In this document: piece after piece, positions 24,306-36,949 of the stretch | How positions within the stretch are numbered: position 1 is the first letter of the stretch | Layout of the letters: each line of letters opens with the position of its first letter | Assembly (NCBI GenBank): GCA_933228675.1 | Contig: OW121740.1 | Coordinates: 156,477,828-156,541,827, forward strand | Source of the DNA: Stomorhina lunata | Taxonomy: Eukaryota > Arthropoda > Insecta > Diptera > Rhiniidae | Direction of reading: 5' to 3' | DNA: 64,000 nt | Notes under the pieces: model-generated | What the model saw: the letters and a program-made list of their open reading frames with translations, nothing else | What the model was told of the DNA's origin: nothing | The model's database searches: none | Made by a program: the position numbers and the translations under genes

Positions 24306-25460
24306 AACTTTGAGCCTTTTAGAGTATAGTATTAAACATACCACACTTTCACTGAACATACTACCAAAAGGTATGTTAAATGTTTCGTTTGTTAAGTTTA
24401 GTGTCGGTGTGAAAGAGGTTTAATAAAAATTAAACAGTAATTGTTAAACTATTTGTCAAGCTCTCCTCCAATTCTAATTACCCTCCTCAGAAACACACCC
24501 AGTAACATAAAAAATGTAAATTGATTTCTTCAATAAAATTCACATAATTCCAAAAAGTCTATTTTATACATAAAGGTCCCGAAAAAAAGTTCTACAAAAG
24601 AACAAAAACAGTTAAATGATTTTAATAACAATTTAAACGTGTTTAGAATTTTCAATTAACGCTAAAAAAATGTACAAACTTTTATTGAAATTAGTTCAAT
24701 ATTTAACAAATGAAAATGATATGATTAAACCACAAGAAATAAAAGGCACCTGGCAACTAAATATGTATTCAATAAATAGGGTGCTTTCATGATAATGACT
24801 TAATAAAGAGATTCTATAAAGCTTTTCAAAAAGTCTAAAAATGTTTATTTTACTTAGATTCGATTTGGGTAATTCAAAACCCATCCGAGAATTCATTAAT
24901 ATGATTACTCATGTCTAAGTAATTTGCATTGATTTTAGGTATAGAAAAAGTCTATTTTAATGTTAATTACCTTAAATACCAGAGCACTTGTCTAAACAGA
25001 AATTTATTATAATGACTAAAGGGAAAGAAATTAAGATTACATCTACGATGACACGGAAATTCCCAGAGAATTTAATTGATGATTTTTGGGTATAAAGAAT
25101 GAAATTATAATTTGTTTTTTTTTTAATAAAGACAGCTGATGACTTCTTTAGATATTTTTATTAAAATGATATCATTTTTAGTTTTTTTGATCTTTTTTAG
25201 ATGATTTTCGCTGTGATGAAGAAGTTTATAAAGAGTTTAAAAAACTTAACTACTATAAAATATATTTTTTATTTTAAATTTCTTTTGTTTATTTTTTGAC
25301 TCATTTGTCTGTATTTAATAATTTTATAATCAAAAAGATATGTAATTTATGATTAATAATTAAAAATTTTTAAAATATGCAAAGTTTTTTGATGTGATCA
25401 TAAATCTTCTCAAATTGATAGTTTGAAAAAACATTTGAATTTTAAAATGAAATTTTATAT
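24306..25460. other. unique spacer, no gene seen
   Basis: AT-rich. At 24330-24420 the words AACATACCACACTTTCACTG and AACATACTACC, a reversed GGTATGTT and GTGTGAAAG, suggest a small degraded inverted-repeat element. A similar TTTCACTGAATATACTC stretch lies at about 28716-28800. Confidence 0.45.
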
Positions 25461-27915
25461 TTCCAACTTTTCTATAGAAAACTAAGGCGATCTTTAACAT
25501 TTCTATAGGAAACTGAGGCTATCTTTAACTTTGCTATAGAAAACTAAGACGATCTTTAACTTTTCTATAGAAAACTAAGGCGATCGCCAACTTTTCTATA
25601 GAAAACTAAGACGATCTATAGCTTCTTTGTAGAAAACTAAGAAGATCTTTAACTTTTCTATAGAAAATTAAGGCGATCGCCAACTTTTCTATAGAAAACT
25701 AAGGCGATCTTTAACTTTGTTATAGAAAACTAAGGCGATTTTTAAATTTTCTATAGAAAACTAAGGCGATCGCCAACTTTTCTATAGAAAACTAAGGTGA
25801 TCTTTAACTTTTCTGTAATAAACTAAGGCGATCTTTAACTTTTCTATAGAAAACTAAGACGATCTTTAACTTTTCTATACAAAACTAAGGCGATCTTTAA
25901 TTTTTTTATAGTAAACTAAGGCGATCGCCAACTTTTCTATAGAAAACTAAGGCGATCTTTAACTTTGTTATAGAAAACTAAGGCGATTTTTAAATTTTCT
26001 ATAGAAAACTAAGGCGATCGCCAACTTTTCTATAGAAAACTAAGGTGATCTTTAACTTTTCTGTAATAAACTAAGGAGATCTTTAACTTTTCTATAGAAA
26101 ACTAAGACGATCTTTAACTTTTCTATAGAAAACTAAGGCGATCTTGAATTTTTTATAGTAAACTAAGGCGATCGCCAACTTTTCTATAGAAAACTAAGGC
26201 GATCTTTAACTTTTCTGATCTTTAACATTTCTATAGGAAACTAAGAAGATCGTCAACTTTTCTATAGATCGCCAACTTTTCTATAGAAAATTAAGGCGAT
26301 CGCCAACTTTTCTATAGAAAACTAAGGCAATTGCCAACTTTTCTATAGAAAACTAAGACGATCTATAGCTTTTCTATAGAAAACTAAGACGATCTATAGC
26401 TTTTCTATAGAAAACTAAGAAGATCTTTAACTTTTCTATAGAAAACTAAGGCGATCTTTAACTTTGTTATAGAAAACTAAGGCGATCTTTACCTTTTCTA
26501 TAGGCGATCGCCAACTTAGATCTTTAACTTTTCTATAGTAAACTAAGGCGATCTTTAACTTTTCTATAGAAAACTAAGGCGATCTTTAACTTTTCTATAG
26601 AAAACTAAGACGATCTTTAACTTTTCTATAGAAAATTAAGGCAATTGCGAACTTTTCTATAGAAAACTAAGGCGATCGCCAACTTTTCTATAGAAAACTA
26701 AGGCGATCGCCAACTTTTCTATAGAAAACTAAGGCGATCGCCAACTTTTCTATAGAAAACTAAGGCAATCGCCAACTTTTCTATAGAAAACTAGGACGAT
26801 CTTTAACTTTGCTGTAGAAATTTAAAGCGATCGCCAACTTTACTATAGAATACTAAGGCGACCGCCAACTTTTCTTTAGAAAACTAATAAGATGGCCAAC
26901 ATTTCTTTACAAAACTAAGTCGATCTCTAACTTTTCTATAGAAAACTAAGGCGATCGCCAACTTTTATTTAAAAAACTAATACGTTCGCCAACTTTTCTA
27001 TAGAAAACTAAGGCGATCGCCAACTTTTCTATAGAAAACTAAAAAGATCTTGAACTTTTCTATGGAAGACGATCTTGAATTTTTCTATAAAAAACTAAGA
27101 CGATCTTCAACTTTATATAGAAAACTAAGGTGATCAACAATTTTACTACAGAAAACTGAGACGATCTTTAATTTGTTTATAGACAATCTTCAACTTTTTT
27201 ATAGTAAACTAGGGGATTTTTAACTTTTTTTTACAAAATTAAGCCAATCGTCAACATTTATATAGAAAACAAAGGCGATTTTGAAATTTTCTATGGAGAA
27301 CTAAGGCGATCTTGAACTGTTCTATCTTTAACTTTTCTTTAGAAAACTAAGGCGATCGCAAACTTTTCTATTTACAACTAATGAGATCTTGAACTTTTCT
27401 ATGGAGAACTAAGGCGATCTTTGACTTTTCTATAGAAAACTAAGGCGATCTTTAACTTTTCTATTTAAAACAAATGAGATCTTGAACTTTTCTATAGTAA
27501 ACTAAGGCAATCTTTAACTTTTCTATAGAAAACGAAGACGATCTTTAACTTTTCTATAGGAAACTAAGGCGATCTTTAACTTTTCTCTAGAAAACTGAGA
27601 CGATCTTTTCTATAGAAAACTAAGGCGATCTTGAACTTGGCTAAGAACAATTGAGGCTGTCTTGAACTGTCTTTATAGAAATTAAGTGATCTTGATATTT
27701 TCTTTATTAAGTACAAGATCTCCTTGGTTGATCTTAAGCTTTAGTAAAGAAAAATATGGCCATCGCAAGTTTTTCTATAGAAAATAAAACATTTTATAAA
27801 GAAAACAAAAGTGTTCTTAAAATTGTGTATAATTTAAACTAAAGCGATCTTCAATCTTTTAGCAAATAATTAGAATGATCTTGAACTCGTCTTTAGCAAA
27901 CTAAGGCGATCATTT
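25461..27915 (-). repeat. 31-bp double-palindrome satellite, block D, reversed (CTAAGGCGATC subtype)
   Basis: About 79 units, alternating GGCGATCGCCAACTTTTC and GGCGATCTTTAACTTTTC forms. CTAAGG is the reverse complement of the CCTTAG linker of block B, so B and D are closest relatives in opposite orientation. A variant series at about 25670-25915 is repeated at 25918-26165, offset 248 bp or exactly 8 units. Copies beyond 27.0 kb are decayed. Confidence 0.93.
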
Positions 27916-28380
27916 CATTAACAAAAAGTTTTTACAAAATCTTTAGACGTTTTTAGCTATTTTAACAAATAATTGCACAAACATAAAACTACAAATAAAA
28001 GACGTGTTTGGCATTAAACGTTATATTGTCAATATCAAATTTAACAAATAAAAATCTACAAAAAAAAATTTGAATCTATTAAAAATAAACAATAACAAAT
28101 AGCAAAAAATTACTCAGCATGATTTAGAAAATAGTTTTGAAATTTTAAAATTTAATTTCAAATCAAAATGTTGGTAAATACGCATTTTTAATTTAATGAG
28201 GGTAGGATTACTTGAGTAGATTTTTGGCAAAAAAAAATCTTGGTGATATTTGTTTTAAATGTTCGAGATTGAACTATTTAAGAATTCTATTAAGGTAAAT
28301 TTTGGGCGGGAGAAATAAACCAGGAACCGATAAAAAATTGTGTTTATTTAATGACTTGAATTTTTAGTCTAGAATTTATG
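27916..28380. other. unique stretch, no gene seen
   Basis: AT-rich sequence between the 31-bp array and the AAAGCTTT field. Nothing gene-like. Confidence 0.4.
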
Positions 28381-28389
28381 AATGAAAGC

Positions 28390-28610
28390 TTAGGTAATAC
28401 ACATTAGAGAGAGAGAGAGAGAGAGAGAAGTAATTTGACTTACACTTAAAAGGGTTAAGAATGCTTTGACATAAGCTTTACTTTAAATCACAAAACTTAG
28501 GTAATACAAATCAGAAAGAAGTTATTTGACTTATGAATATAACTCTTAAAAGTATTGCAAAAGCTTTTTCATAAGCTTTGCTTTAAATTGCAAAGCATAC
28601 TAGTAAAATA
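28390..28610. repeat. 107-bp direct duplication with a GA microsatellite
   Basis: TAGGTAATAC is found at about 28391 and 28498, and the following sequence (AAGTTATTTGACTTA and CATAAGCTTTGCTTTAAAT types) aligns across both copies. The first copy contains an (AG)n run at 28406-28429. Confidence 0.7.
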
Positions 28611-31600
28611 AATACTATAAAAAGATTCGATTTCTAATTATATTTTTGCTTTTAAAGCTTTTTAAGAAACTTCTTTAGATTTTAATCAAAACATTTTTGG
28701 CAAATTTCAGTTAAGCTTTCACTGAATATACTCTCATTCAAAAACACACCAAACATACCTTATCTTATAGTGTTCAGTGCATTATAAGTATGTTCAGTTA
28801 AATTCTTTTTAAAAATCCAAAAGCTTTCACTTCCCAAACTTGAAATTCATTCAATAAATCATTAAACCCATTATTTAAATTCCCAGCTTGTTTTACTACT
28901 GGGAAAACTAGAAAAAGAACTAAATAAATCTCAGATAATAAAAACTTAACAAATCATCATCATCAATCATTTTTGTGTTGACTTAAGCTAAAATTCATCA
29001 ACTCATAATAAGAAAATGTCATAATAAAAAACACTTATGTACAAAATGTTGTCACATTGTAAAGCTTTTATGTAAGTATATATAAAATGTATTACAGAAC
29101 ATTTGTCACAATTACTTGGATCTCAGTTAAATATGCAAAGTAAAGCAAGAATTTAGAAAAAAATCTTAAAGAATAGATATAAATCTGGGAAGAAATGTAG
29201 GTTAAATTCTTGTACTTGCTATTGTCTTCTTTACATACGACTACAGACACAAAAAGCTCTATTTACATGTATAGTAAACTTGAAATACATTAGAATTGTT
29301 AAATGGACTTCTTGTGGCTTTGAAAAAAATTTGAATGAAATAGTTTTTAGAATTGAAGTAGAGAAACCATAAGAATGACCATTGAGATTTTTTTTTCTAC
29401 AAACTGCGAAGATTATGAAGTAGACGAAGTAGAAGAAACACCTGTGGGTACTTAAAGCTTTAATAATCATCATTACAAATCTTAAGCTTTTCTTTGTTAA
29501 ATTTTAGATTTAATTTTTTTAATGAGTTCATTTAATTCTTACTCTGTCTTCAAGAAAATCTTATTATTCCCCCAACTCTAGCAATCCAATCAGTCTCCCT
29601 TTCTGAACAAATCTGAACTTTTTTTCAAAACTTCTGGTATTTGAAATAACGGCAAATAAAGATCAACCATGTAAAATTACATTCAAATACATACAAGAAT
29701 CTTCTATTCTTTGGAAAACAAAATCTAACCAAACAAACATTTATTGATCTTTATAAAAAGAAGAAAGTTTAAGATCTCTTGATCTTAACTATCGAACTGG
29801 AAAAAAAGTTGATCTCAACTAGATAAAAAGAGGAAACATGCCTTTTTGCAACATTGTTGCCTCTAATCGTATATGGAAGAATCAATTCTAAAGAATCAGC
29901 AACATTGTCTTTTTTTCTTGGCAACATTTGTTCTGGGTTTATGCTGTTTAATCTATCAAACATCATTGACACAAACACCCAATAGCTTAAGTCCACACTT
30001 ATGTTCCTGGGATTCATGAAATCTACCATAAAAACATGTTTAATTTACACGTTTTTAAGCTTATTCTTTACTTATAGCCTCCATTTGTTTGTTTATTGTA
30101 TTCCAAAAAGAAAAGAAAACACTCACTTCGCCTCTAAAAGCTCATAGTCATTGTGAAGTTGATTCTGGGAATTTAAATTTATTAAAACTATATTCTAAGT
30201 TAAAATGGTCAATTTATGAACAGCTTTAAGCGTAGAACGGCTTAAAAATAGCAAGAAGACTTTAAAACATAAAAAGCTTTCACTGAGCTTTTTACTTAAA
30301 TGACAAGAAATATAAAATTTAATGAAAAGTAAGTATTAACAAATCTGCCGTAAGTTCAAAAAAGGTTTCCCTAAGAATCCTAAAAAGAAACACTAAGAAA
30401 CTATAAAAGCTTTAAAACTTCAAAAGCTTTTTCAGAACTTTTAACTCTAAGTTTATGATATAGACAAATTTTGTGATAGCAAATTTAAGAAAAATTTAAA
30501 AAAACCTTAAAAACTTTAAAAACTTACAAAACTTACAAAAGGTTTTAATCTAAATCAGGTTAAATCGAAAAAGTTTAAGGCATATAATTAAAAATTATAA
30601 TTGTATTATTTATATATTTAAAATAAATATTCCTGAAATATTTATTAAGTCATCTAAAGAAAAGCTTTCTGAGAGCTTTTTGAAAATAAATTTGCCTTAA
30701 TTTGACTTAAATCTAAACGACTTGAACAAACTTTTAATGGAAATTTGTTATTAAATATACAAATTTTTAGGAAAAGCCAAAAGCTTTTACCCAAAATCTA
30801 AAGTTTCTCTTTATTTAACAAAATATCACACTAAATGTTTTTATACATAAAGTCTTATGTCAAATTAAATAACAATTCACTTTTAAATGTGACAATTTCT
30901 CAAAAGGTATCAAAAGCTTCAGAAGAACTTTCAAAATTTTAAAGTTAAAACTTTTTAAAATTATAATTTCAGTCTTAAAAACATTAGCATGTCCAAACAA
31001 TTAAAAATTCTACACTTAAAAACATAGCAATTGCCTTAGAAAATCAAAGCTTTCTTCAAATATAAAAAAATAGGCACAATTTTAATCAAAAACTAAAGTT
31101 TCTTTTAATTTGACGAAAAATTATCATATTTTAAAAAAGCTTTCACTCTGTGTATGTCAATTCCTTTTGAAATATCAAAAGCTTTAAAAAAATTTTCTTA
31201 CAAAAGTTTGAAATTTGACTAAAATTAAAGATAATATCATCATATCTTAATGATTTATACAATTTTTTATAATTATTCATTTTAAAAAGTAAACATTGCT
31301 TTAAATCGTCAAAAGCTCACAAAAAGCTTTCTATCAAAATTATAAGTTACATCTAATTTCACATAAATATTGTATTCCTAAATAATGTACATCTGATTTT
31401 ATTGATAATTTGCTTTAAAAAGTAAAAAAATAATATTGTTATAAAAAGCTTGAAGGAAGCTTTTAAGCAAAAGACTAAAATAAGAGCTATTTTTCCTAAA
31501 ATAACTTGGTTTTCCAAAGAATTAACATATTTTCATAATTCATAATACTTTTTACTCTTAGAAGCTATGAACTAAAATATTCAAAGCTTACGAAAAGCTT

Positions 31601-31839
31601 TTCTTTAATTTGAAAAGTTGCTTCTAATTACATAAAAACTTTTTTATTTTACTTAATTACATACGATTTAAGTGTTAATTTGCTTAAAAAAGTGTTAGAA
31701 GATCTAAGATACCAAAAGCTTTTGAAAAGCTCTCCAAAAAAGGCTTTAAATTAAGCTTGATTTTTCAAAATTGTATCTCGATCAAAACTTATCTAATTTT
31801 AAAAATAGTTTACTTTGGAGCTTTAGCACTTACAAGCAA

Positions 31840-32330
31840 TTATTTAAAATATTAAAAGCTTTTAAAGAGCTTTTTAGAAGCTTGGGAATTATTATATAGT
31901 TTTATTAAATTAGCTTATAGCTTTACAAAAAATTTTATTTTTATGTTAATTGCCTTTAAAAGGCGATTAAGTTTGAAGCTTTAGCACTTATTATTTAAAA
32001 TATTAAAAGCTTTTAAAGAGCTTTTTAGAAGCTTTTGAATCAATATATAATTTTATTAAATTAGCCTATAGCTTCACAAAAACACTCGATTTTGATGTTA
32101 ATTGCCTTTAAAAGGTGATTAAGGATCCACAATATCAAAAGCTTTTGAGGAGCTTTTCTTAGTTTTGTAAAAGAAGCTTGGAAATTTACATATAATTTCA
32201 TTAAATTAGCTTATAGCTTTACAAAAATAATCCAATTTGATGTTCATTGGCTTTAAAATTCGATTAAGGATTTATAATATCAAAAGCTTTTGAAGAGCTT
32301 TTTCGCAAAATTTTAAAAATTTTCATAATT
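31840..32330. repeat. about 145-bp tandem unit, four copies
   Basis: AAAAGCTTTTAAAGAGCTTT and variants at 31854, 32005, 32137 and 32282, each followed by TTTTATTAAATTAGC, ATAGCTTTACAAAAA and TTAATTGCCTTTAAAAGG-like words. Spacings are 151, 132 and 145 bp. Copies are diverged. Confidence 0.78.
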
Positions 32331-32810
32331 TTGTAAAATATTGTATTTGCTTACAAAATTCACATATTTTAAAAACAATTAACTAAAACTAGACAATTGC
32401 TTTAAAAGCTTTTCAAAAAATTTTCAAGAGCTTTCCATTACTAACACGAGACTTGCATATTAAATATCATATTTTCATTAAAGGAAATTTTAGCGAGAAT
32501 AAAAAAAAAACTTTTATATATTATTAATTTTTGTCATAATGAAAGCTTAAAAAAAGCTTTTAAAAAATACTTGCTGTAATTGTTTCATTTTACAAGTTTT
32601 TATGTTAATATATCACAATTTATTAAATGCTGTTAAAATTCAAGATGAGCTTTAAAGCTTTTAAAAGCTCTGCTATAAATAAAGCTTTTTCAAGTGCAAA
32701 ATTTTATATTTTGCTAAAAACTATTAAAATATTTTTGGTAGAACTAATAATTGCAATATTTTTAGCTTTTATCGTAAGCGAATTCCTAAAATTTATTGAA
32801 AGCTTTTAGT

Positions 32811-33965
32811 ATTAAAAACACTTTGTGCTGAAATAATTGATTTCCACCATTAAAGATTGTTAATTGAAACCATTTAATTTTCGTCTTTTAAATTGATTTC
32901 TCTAAAATCAAAATGTTGACAAAAAAAAAGCTCATCTTTAATTAATTTATCTTTCAACACTTTTTTTTCAAATCTAATTGAAATTATTTATACCTTTTAG
33001 CTAATGTCTGTATTAGCTTCTTAAGTAGTTTCCACTCAATTTTTATATTTTTTTCTCTCTCAAAATTTTATATTCAATTTAAATTTACTTTGCGCCGTAG
33101 CTGCCTTTTTCACCTGTCAAGTAAATGATTATAATCATCAGTTTAAGTTTATTAAGTGAAAGAAGCTAAAACTGGGCGTGTTGGTAGATACCAAAGTAAA
33201 TCTGTTAGAGGAGTAGAAAAAAAAACAGACTTTAACATACAAATTACAAAATGTTAAAGATAGCGAAAGAAATTTAAAGAGAAATTTTCTGGTCTGTCAA
33301 AAAGACGAAAGCGACACTAAAAGTTTTAAGACGTTTTCTAAACGTTGAGCTACGTTCCTAGGTCTTGGTCTTTGAAGAAGACAGTTGTTAATAAAATGTG
33401 AAAGAACCTGATGAAGATGATGACATCAGTCATGCTAATGCTGGTTAAGGTGGTCGTGAGGCTGCTTTGACTGTAATAAGACGGCAACTTTTGCTGGTGA
33501 AGATGATTTTTTTAGGAAGATGACTAAGGTTGGGCTTAAAGGATTCAGGGAGGGTAGAAAATTTATTATTAATTTTTATGAAATAGTAAAATTTTGCCGT
33601 TAGCTTCTTTATGAAGGAGAAGCTTTTGGCTGTCAGGCAATTTTCTTGCCACATCTTAGAGCTTTTCCCATCTGTCATTTGTGTCGTCATCATCTCTGTG
33701 GCTTTTACAATTTTGGTCTTACTTAAATGTAAATATTTATTCAGTATTAGTTTATTTTTTATAAGGCGGAATTAATCTAAAAAGAGCTTTCGTCTTAAAC
33801 GTCTTTAGTGAGTTTTAAGTAAAATTCCTTACACTCACAAAATTATGGCAGTCATTGTTTGTATAAAATTTCTAAATCGTTGATGTGTTGTTAAAAAAAT
33901 TTTTTTATTAAGCCTGATCAAATTTCTAAATCTATAATATGAAGATATTGCACAACATATATATA
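32811..33965. other. unique stretch, no gene seen
   Basis: Less repetitive and less AT-rich sequence around 33100-33720. A short minus-strand frame here (33445-33693) has mixed composition but no recognisable domain, and no splice-flanked structure was evident. Considered non-coding. Confidence 0.4.
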
Positions 33966-34182
33966 ACTTTTCTGTCAAATGTGAAATTAAAGTGGATTTA
34001 GAATTAACCACAAACGTACATTTCATAAGCACGTGTGTGTGCCTTAGCTTTCTCTCATTGAATAAACGTCTCCATTAGAAGTTTTCGAATTAGAGTAAAA
34101 GCAGTATACACTCTTTTTTATGGGACTTTTCAAAACGACCATAAGGCAAATCAATGTATGGAAGTCCAAAATCTTTATCTTT
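33966..34182 (+). repeat. dispersed repeat R1, copy A
   Basis: Carries CATTTCATAAGCACGTGTGT, GTGCCTTAGCTTTCTCTCAT, CGAATTAGAGTAAAAGC, TATGGGACTTTTCAAAACGA and AATGTATGGAAGTCCAA in this order. Three more copies with the same order and orientation lie at 45063, 48474 and 48717. No terminal inverted repeat, poly-A tail or coding frame was seen, so its class is unknown. A CACGTG E-box is present. Confidence 0.82.
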
Positions 34183-34925
34183 ACCCAATTTTAGGTCATA
34201 AATTATTAAAATATTTATTTTTAACCAAAATTACACTTGTCCCTCAAACCCGATTAGCCTCTCAATTCACTAGATTTTAACCACAAAAAATGTTCAAGTG
34301 TAAAAGTCTTTCATTCATTCAACTCCAGTTAAATGCGTTTTAAAGCGTGTGCATTCTTATAATTGGTTTTCATTCATTCATTTATTCTTCATCAACATCA
34401 TTATCATCTTCACCTGCATTTCTACTTCTCTGTTCATCTCTAATAAGATTTGTTCAATTCATTCTATTATGGAGTCCTCTTTTCCGACTCTAGATTATTC
34501 TTAGCATTTCGTTGTGGTTTTAGTCCAGGTTGAAGTTGGAGTTTCGTGGTAATTACGTATTAGTTGTAGAATATTTTCTTTTTAACTATTTATTTGTGGT
34601 TTAAATTGTTAAATATTTATACTTTGAGCTTTTTTTTTCGCTCGCAATTTGGGTTAGCAGCAACAATTGCGTTATCATCGACCATATTAGGCTAGTAGTC
34701 GATTGTTTTTGGAGAGAATGTCTTAAACATTTTATTCGTTTCTTCTTTTAAATGAGGCTGTAATTATAGGTTTTTGAATATTAAAAATTTAAATGAAGAT
34801 GATTGGCAGACAACCAAAAAGCTTTTGGCATTAAAAAGCTACTTATAGTATTCGAATAGAGCCGACAGCTTTCTAAATTACCAAAATGAATATGTTTTTG
34901 CTATTGCGTTTCAATAATTACTATA
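34183..34925. other. unique stretch, no gene seen
   Basis: AT-rich with T/C-rich patches (34360-34450). No supported gene. Confidence 0.4.
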
Positions 34926-35489
34926 CACTAACTTTAAATAACGAAAGCTTTAATAAAGCTTTTAAAAAAATTGTGTGATTTATTGACGGTAAAACTGTTC
35001 TTATCGAAAATATATTTCTCGTTACCAAAAATATTATTTTTTATAAGAAATGGAGTTAACTTTAAAGCTTCTCATTATATTGTTTTAAATTGTTCAAAGC
35101 TTTAAAAAGCTTTGTTTAAAAAAATGCTTCTAAAATGTATTTAAATAAATTACATTTCTTATCTGCCTTCTAATCTTGTCAAAAATTAAAAAATTATTAG
35201 ATTTTTTCTTTCGAGCTTTTTAATTCAATAATTTTCTATTCCTTGGCTTTAGTCATAAAAGAGCTTTTAGATAGATTTTTTCGCGTAATATTTGAATGAT
35301 AAATTTTTTTCGTTTCAATTTTAATATTGTTCACAAATTTGGTAAAATTATATTTTTTTTTTTAATTTTCTTAAAAAGCTTCTTAAGTTTTAAAAAACAT
35401 GAAAAGCTTTTGTATAAAAACCCTTTATTATTTATGAAATTGTTATTTTTAGCTGACAATAACATTAATTAGTTCTTTTTGGGAAAATC

Positions 35490-36770
35490 TTACATTTTTA
35501 TATAAAGCTTTTAAAAAGCTTTTGCACTAAATTAAAAAATTTTGTTCATTTAAACAAAATTTGTGAGAAATAAAGTGATTTCCTTTATTAAATTTGCTAG
35601 AATAATTGAATATTTTTAAATTTTCTTAAAAAGCTTCTAAAGCTTTCAAAAACACGAAAAGCTGTTAAAACAATAGCCTTCATAATTTATAAACTTGTTA
35701 GTTTTAGCTGCCAAAAACATGAATTAGTATTTTTGTATTAATATTTTAACATTTTTTATAAAGCTTTTAAAAAGCTTTTGCACTAAATTCAAAAATTTTG
35801 TTAATTTTGATGCAATTTGTGTGAAAGAAAGATATTTCCTTTATTAAATTTACACAAATCATAAACAGAATCGAATTTCCATTAAAAGCTCCTAGAACAT
35901 CTTAAAGCTTTTGTATTAAATGATGTAAATTAATTAATTTAATCATAATAAACACAAAAATTGCTTTAACTTATAGCTACACATAACAAAATAAGATTTT
36001 CTTAGTAAAATTTTACATTTTAATAAAAAGCTTTTAAAAAGCTTTAAGACTAAACTTTAAAAATTTATTATTTTGAATAAAAATGTTTAAAATCTTTAAA
36101 AAAGAAATTGATTTCCTTTATAAAATCTACAGAAATCATAAACACAAATGAATTTACATGAAAAGCTTTTAGAACTTCTAAAAGCTTTTGTATAAAATGA
36201 GATGTAATATAAGCAAAATACATGAAATCAATCACAATTAAGACATAGTTAGCTATAGTTATCAGTTTATGTAAAATTTGTTCATTATTGTATAAAGCTT
36301 TCAGAAAGCTTTTGTACAAAATTAACTTAATTTTTTGTTGAAAACGTCACTAATTCAATTGCAATTCATTTAAAATGGTGTTAAATAGAACTTTTCAAAC
36401 AAATGTCACTTTTCAAAAAATTTGTGATTTTTGTGTAAAGCTTTCAAAAAATCTTTCAGTCATAAATTCGTTAAATTTTGCTATTTTAATAAAAGTTTTT
36501 ACTTTTTCTAAAAAATTTAATTTAATAGCTTTATTAAATTGACTCAAATCATAAACACAACTTTATTTCCATTTAAAGCTTAAAAAACTTTTAAAAGCTT
36601 TCTTATAAAATATCATTAAATATAAGATAAGTTTAATTTTTAGTCAAAATATCATTGAATAATTCAAATTCAGTACAAATTAGTTTAAGTAATAGCTTTT
36701 TAATAAATTTTAAATTATTGTATAAAGCTTTCAAAAAGCTTTTAGTCAGAAATTTTAAACCTTGTAAACT
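35490..36770. repeat. about 265-bp tandem unit with paired AAAGCTTT
   Basis: TATAAAGCTTTTAAAAAGCT and variants start at about 35504, 35760, 36028 and 36293 (spacings 256, 268, 265), with a short extra copy at 36437 and another at 36724. Each is followed by CACTAAATTCAAAAATTTTG-like sequence and preceded by CATTTTTATA. Copies further right are more diverged. Confidence 0.78.
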
Positions 36771-36949
36771 TAAAGGGAATTTTTTAAATTGTATGGCTAT
36801 TAAAATATTGTCTTTATAAAATTCTAGCAAACCATGAATAGAAATGATTTACCATCGAAAGCATTTAAAACTTTTTAAAGCTTTTTCAAAAATTTAAATT
36901 TCACATGAGAAAAAATTAAAATTTTATGAATTCAATCGTCCCTTAATTA

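Noticed and set aside
33445..33693. 82-codon minus-strand frame in less AT-rich DNA
   Set aside because: Mixed composition looks slightly coding-like, but there is no domain, no start context and no splice sites. Not supported without a transcript.
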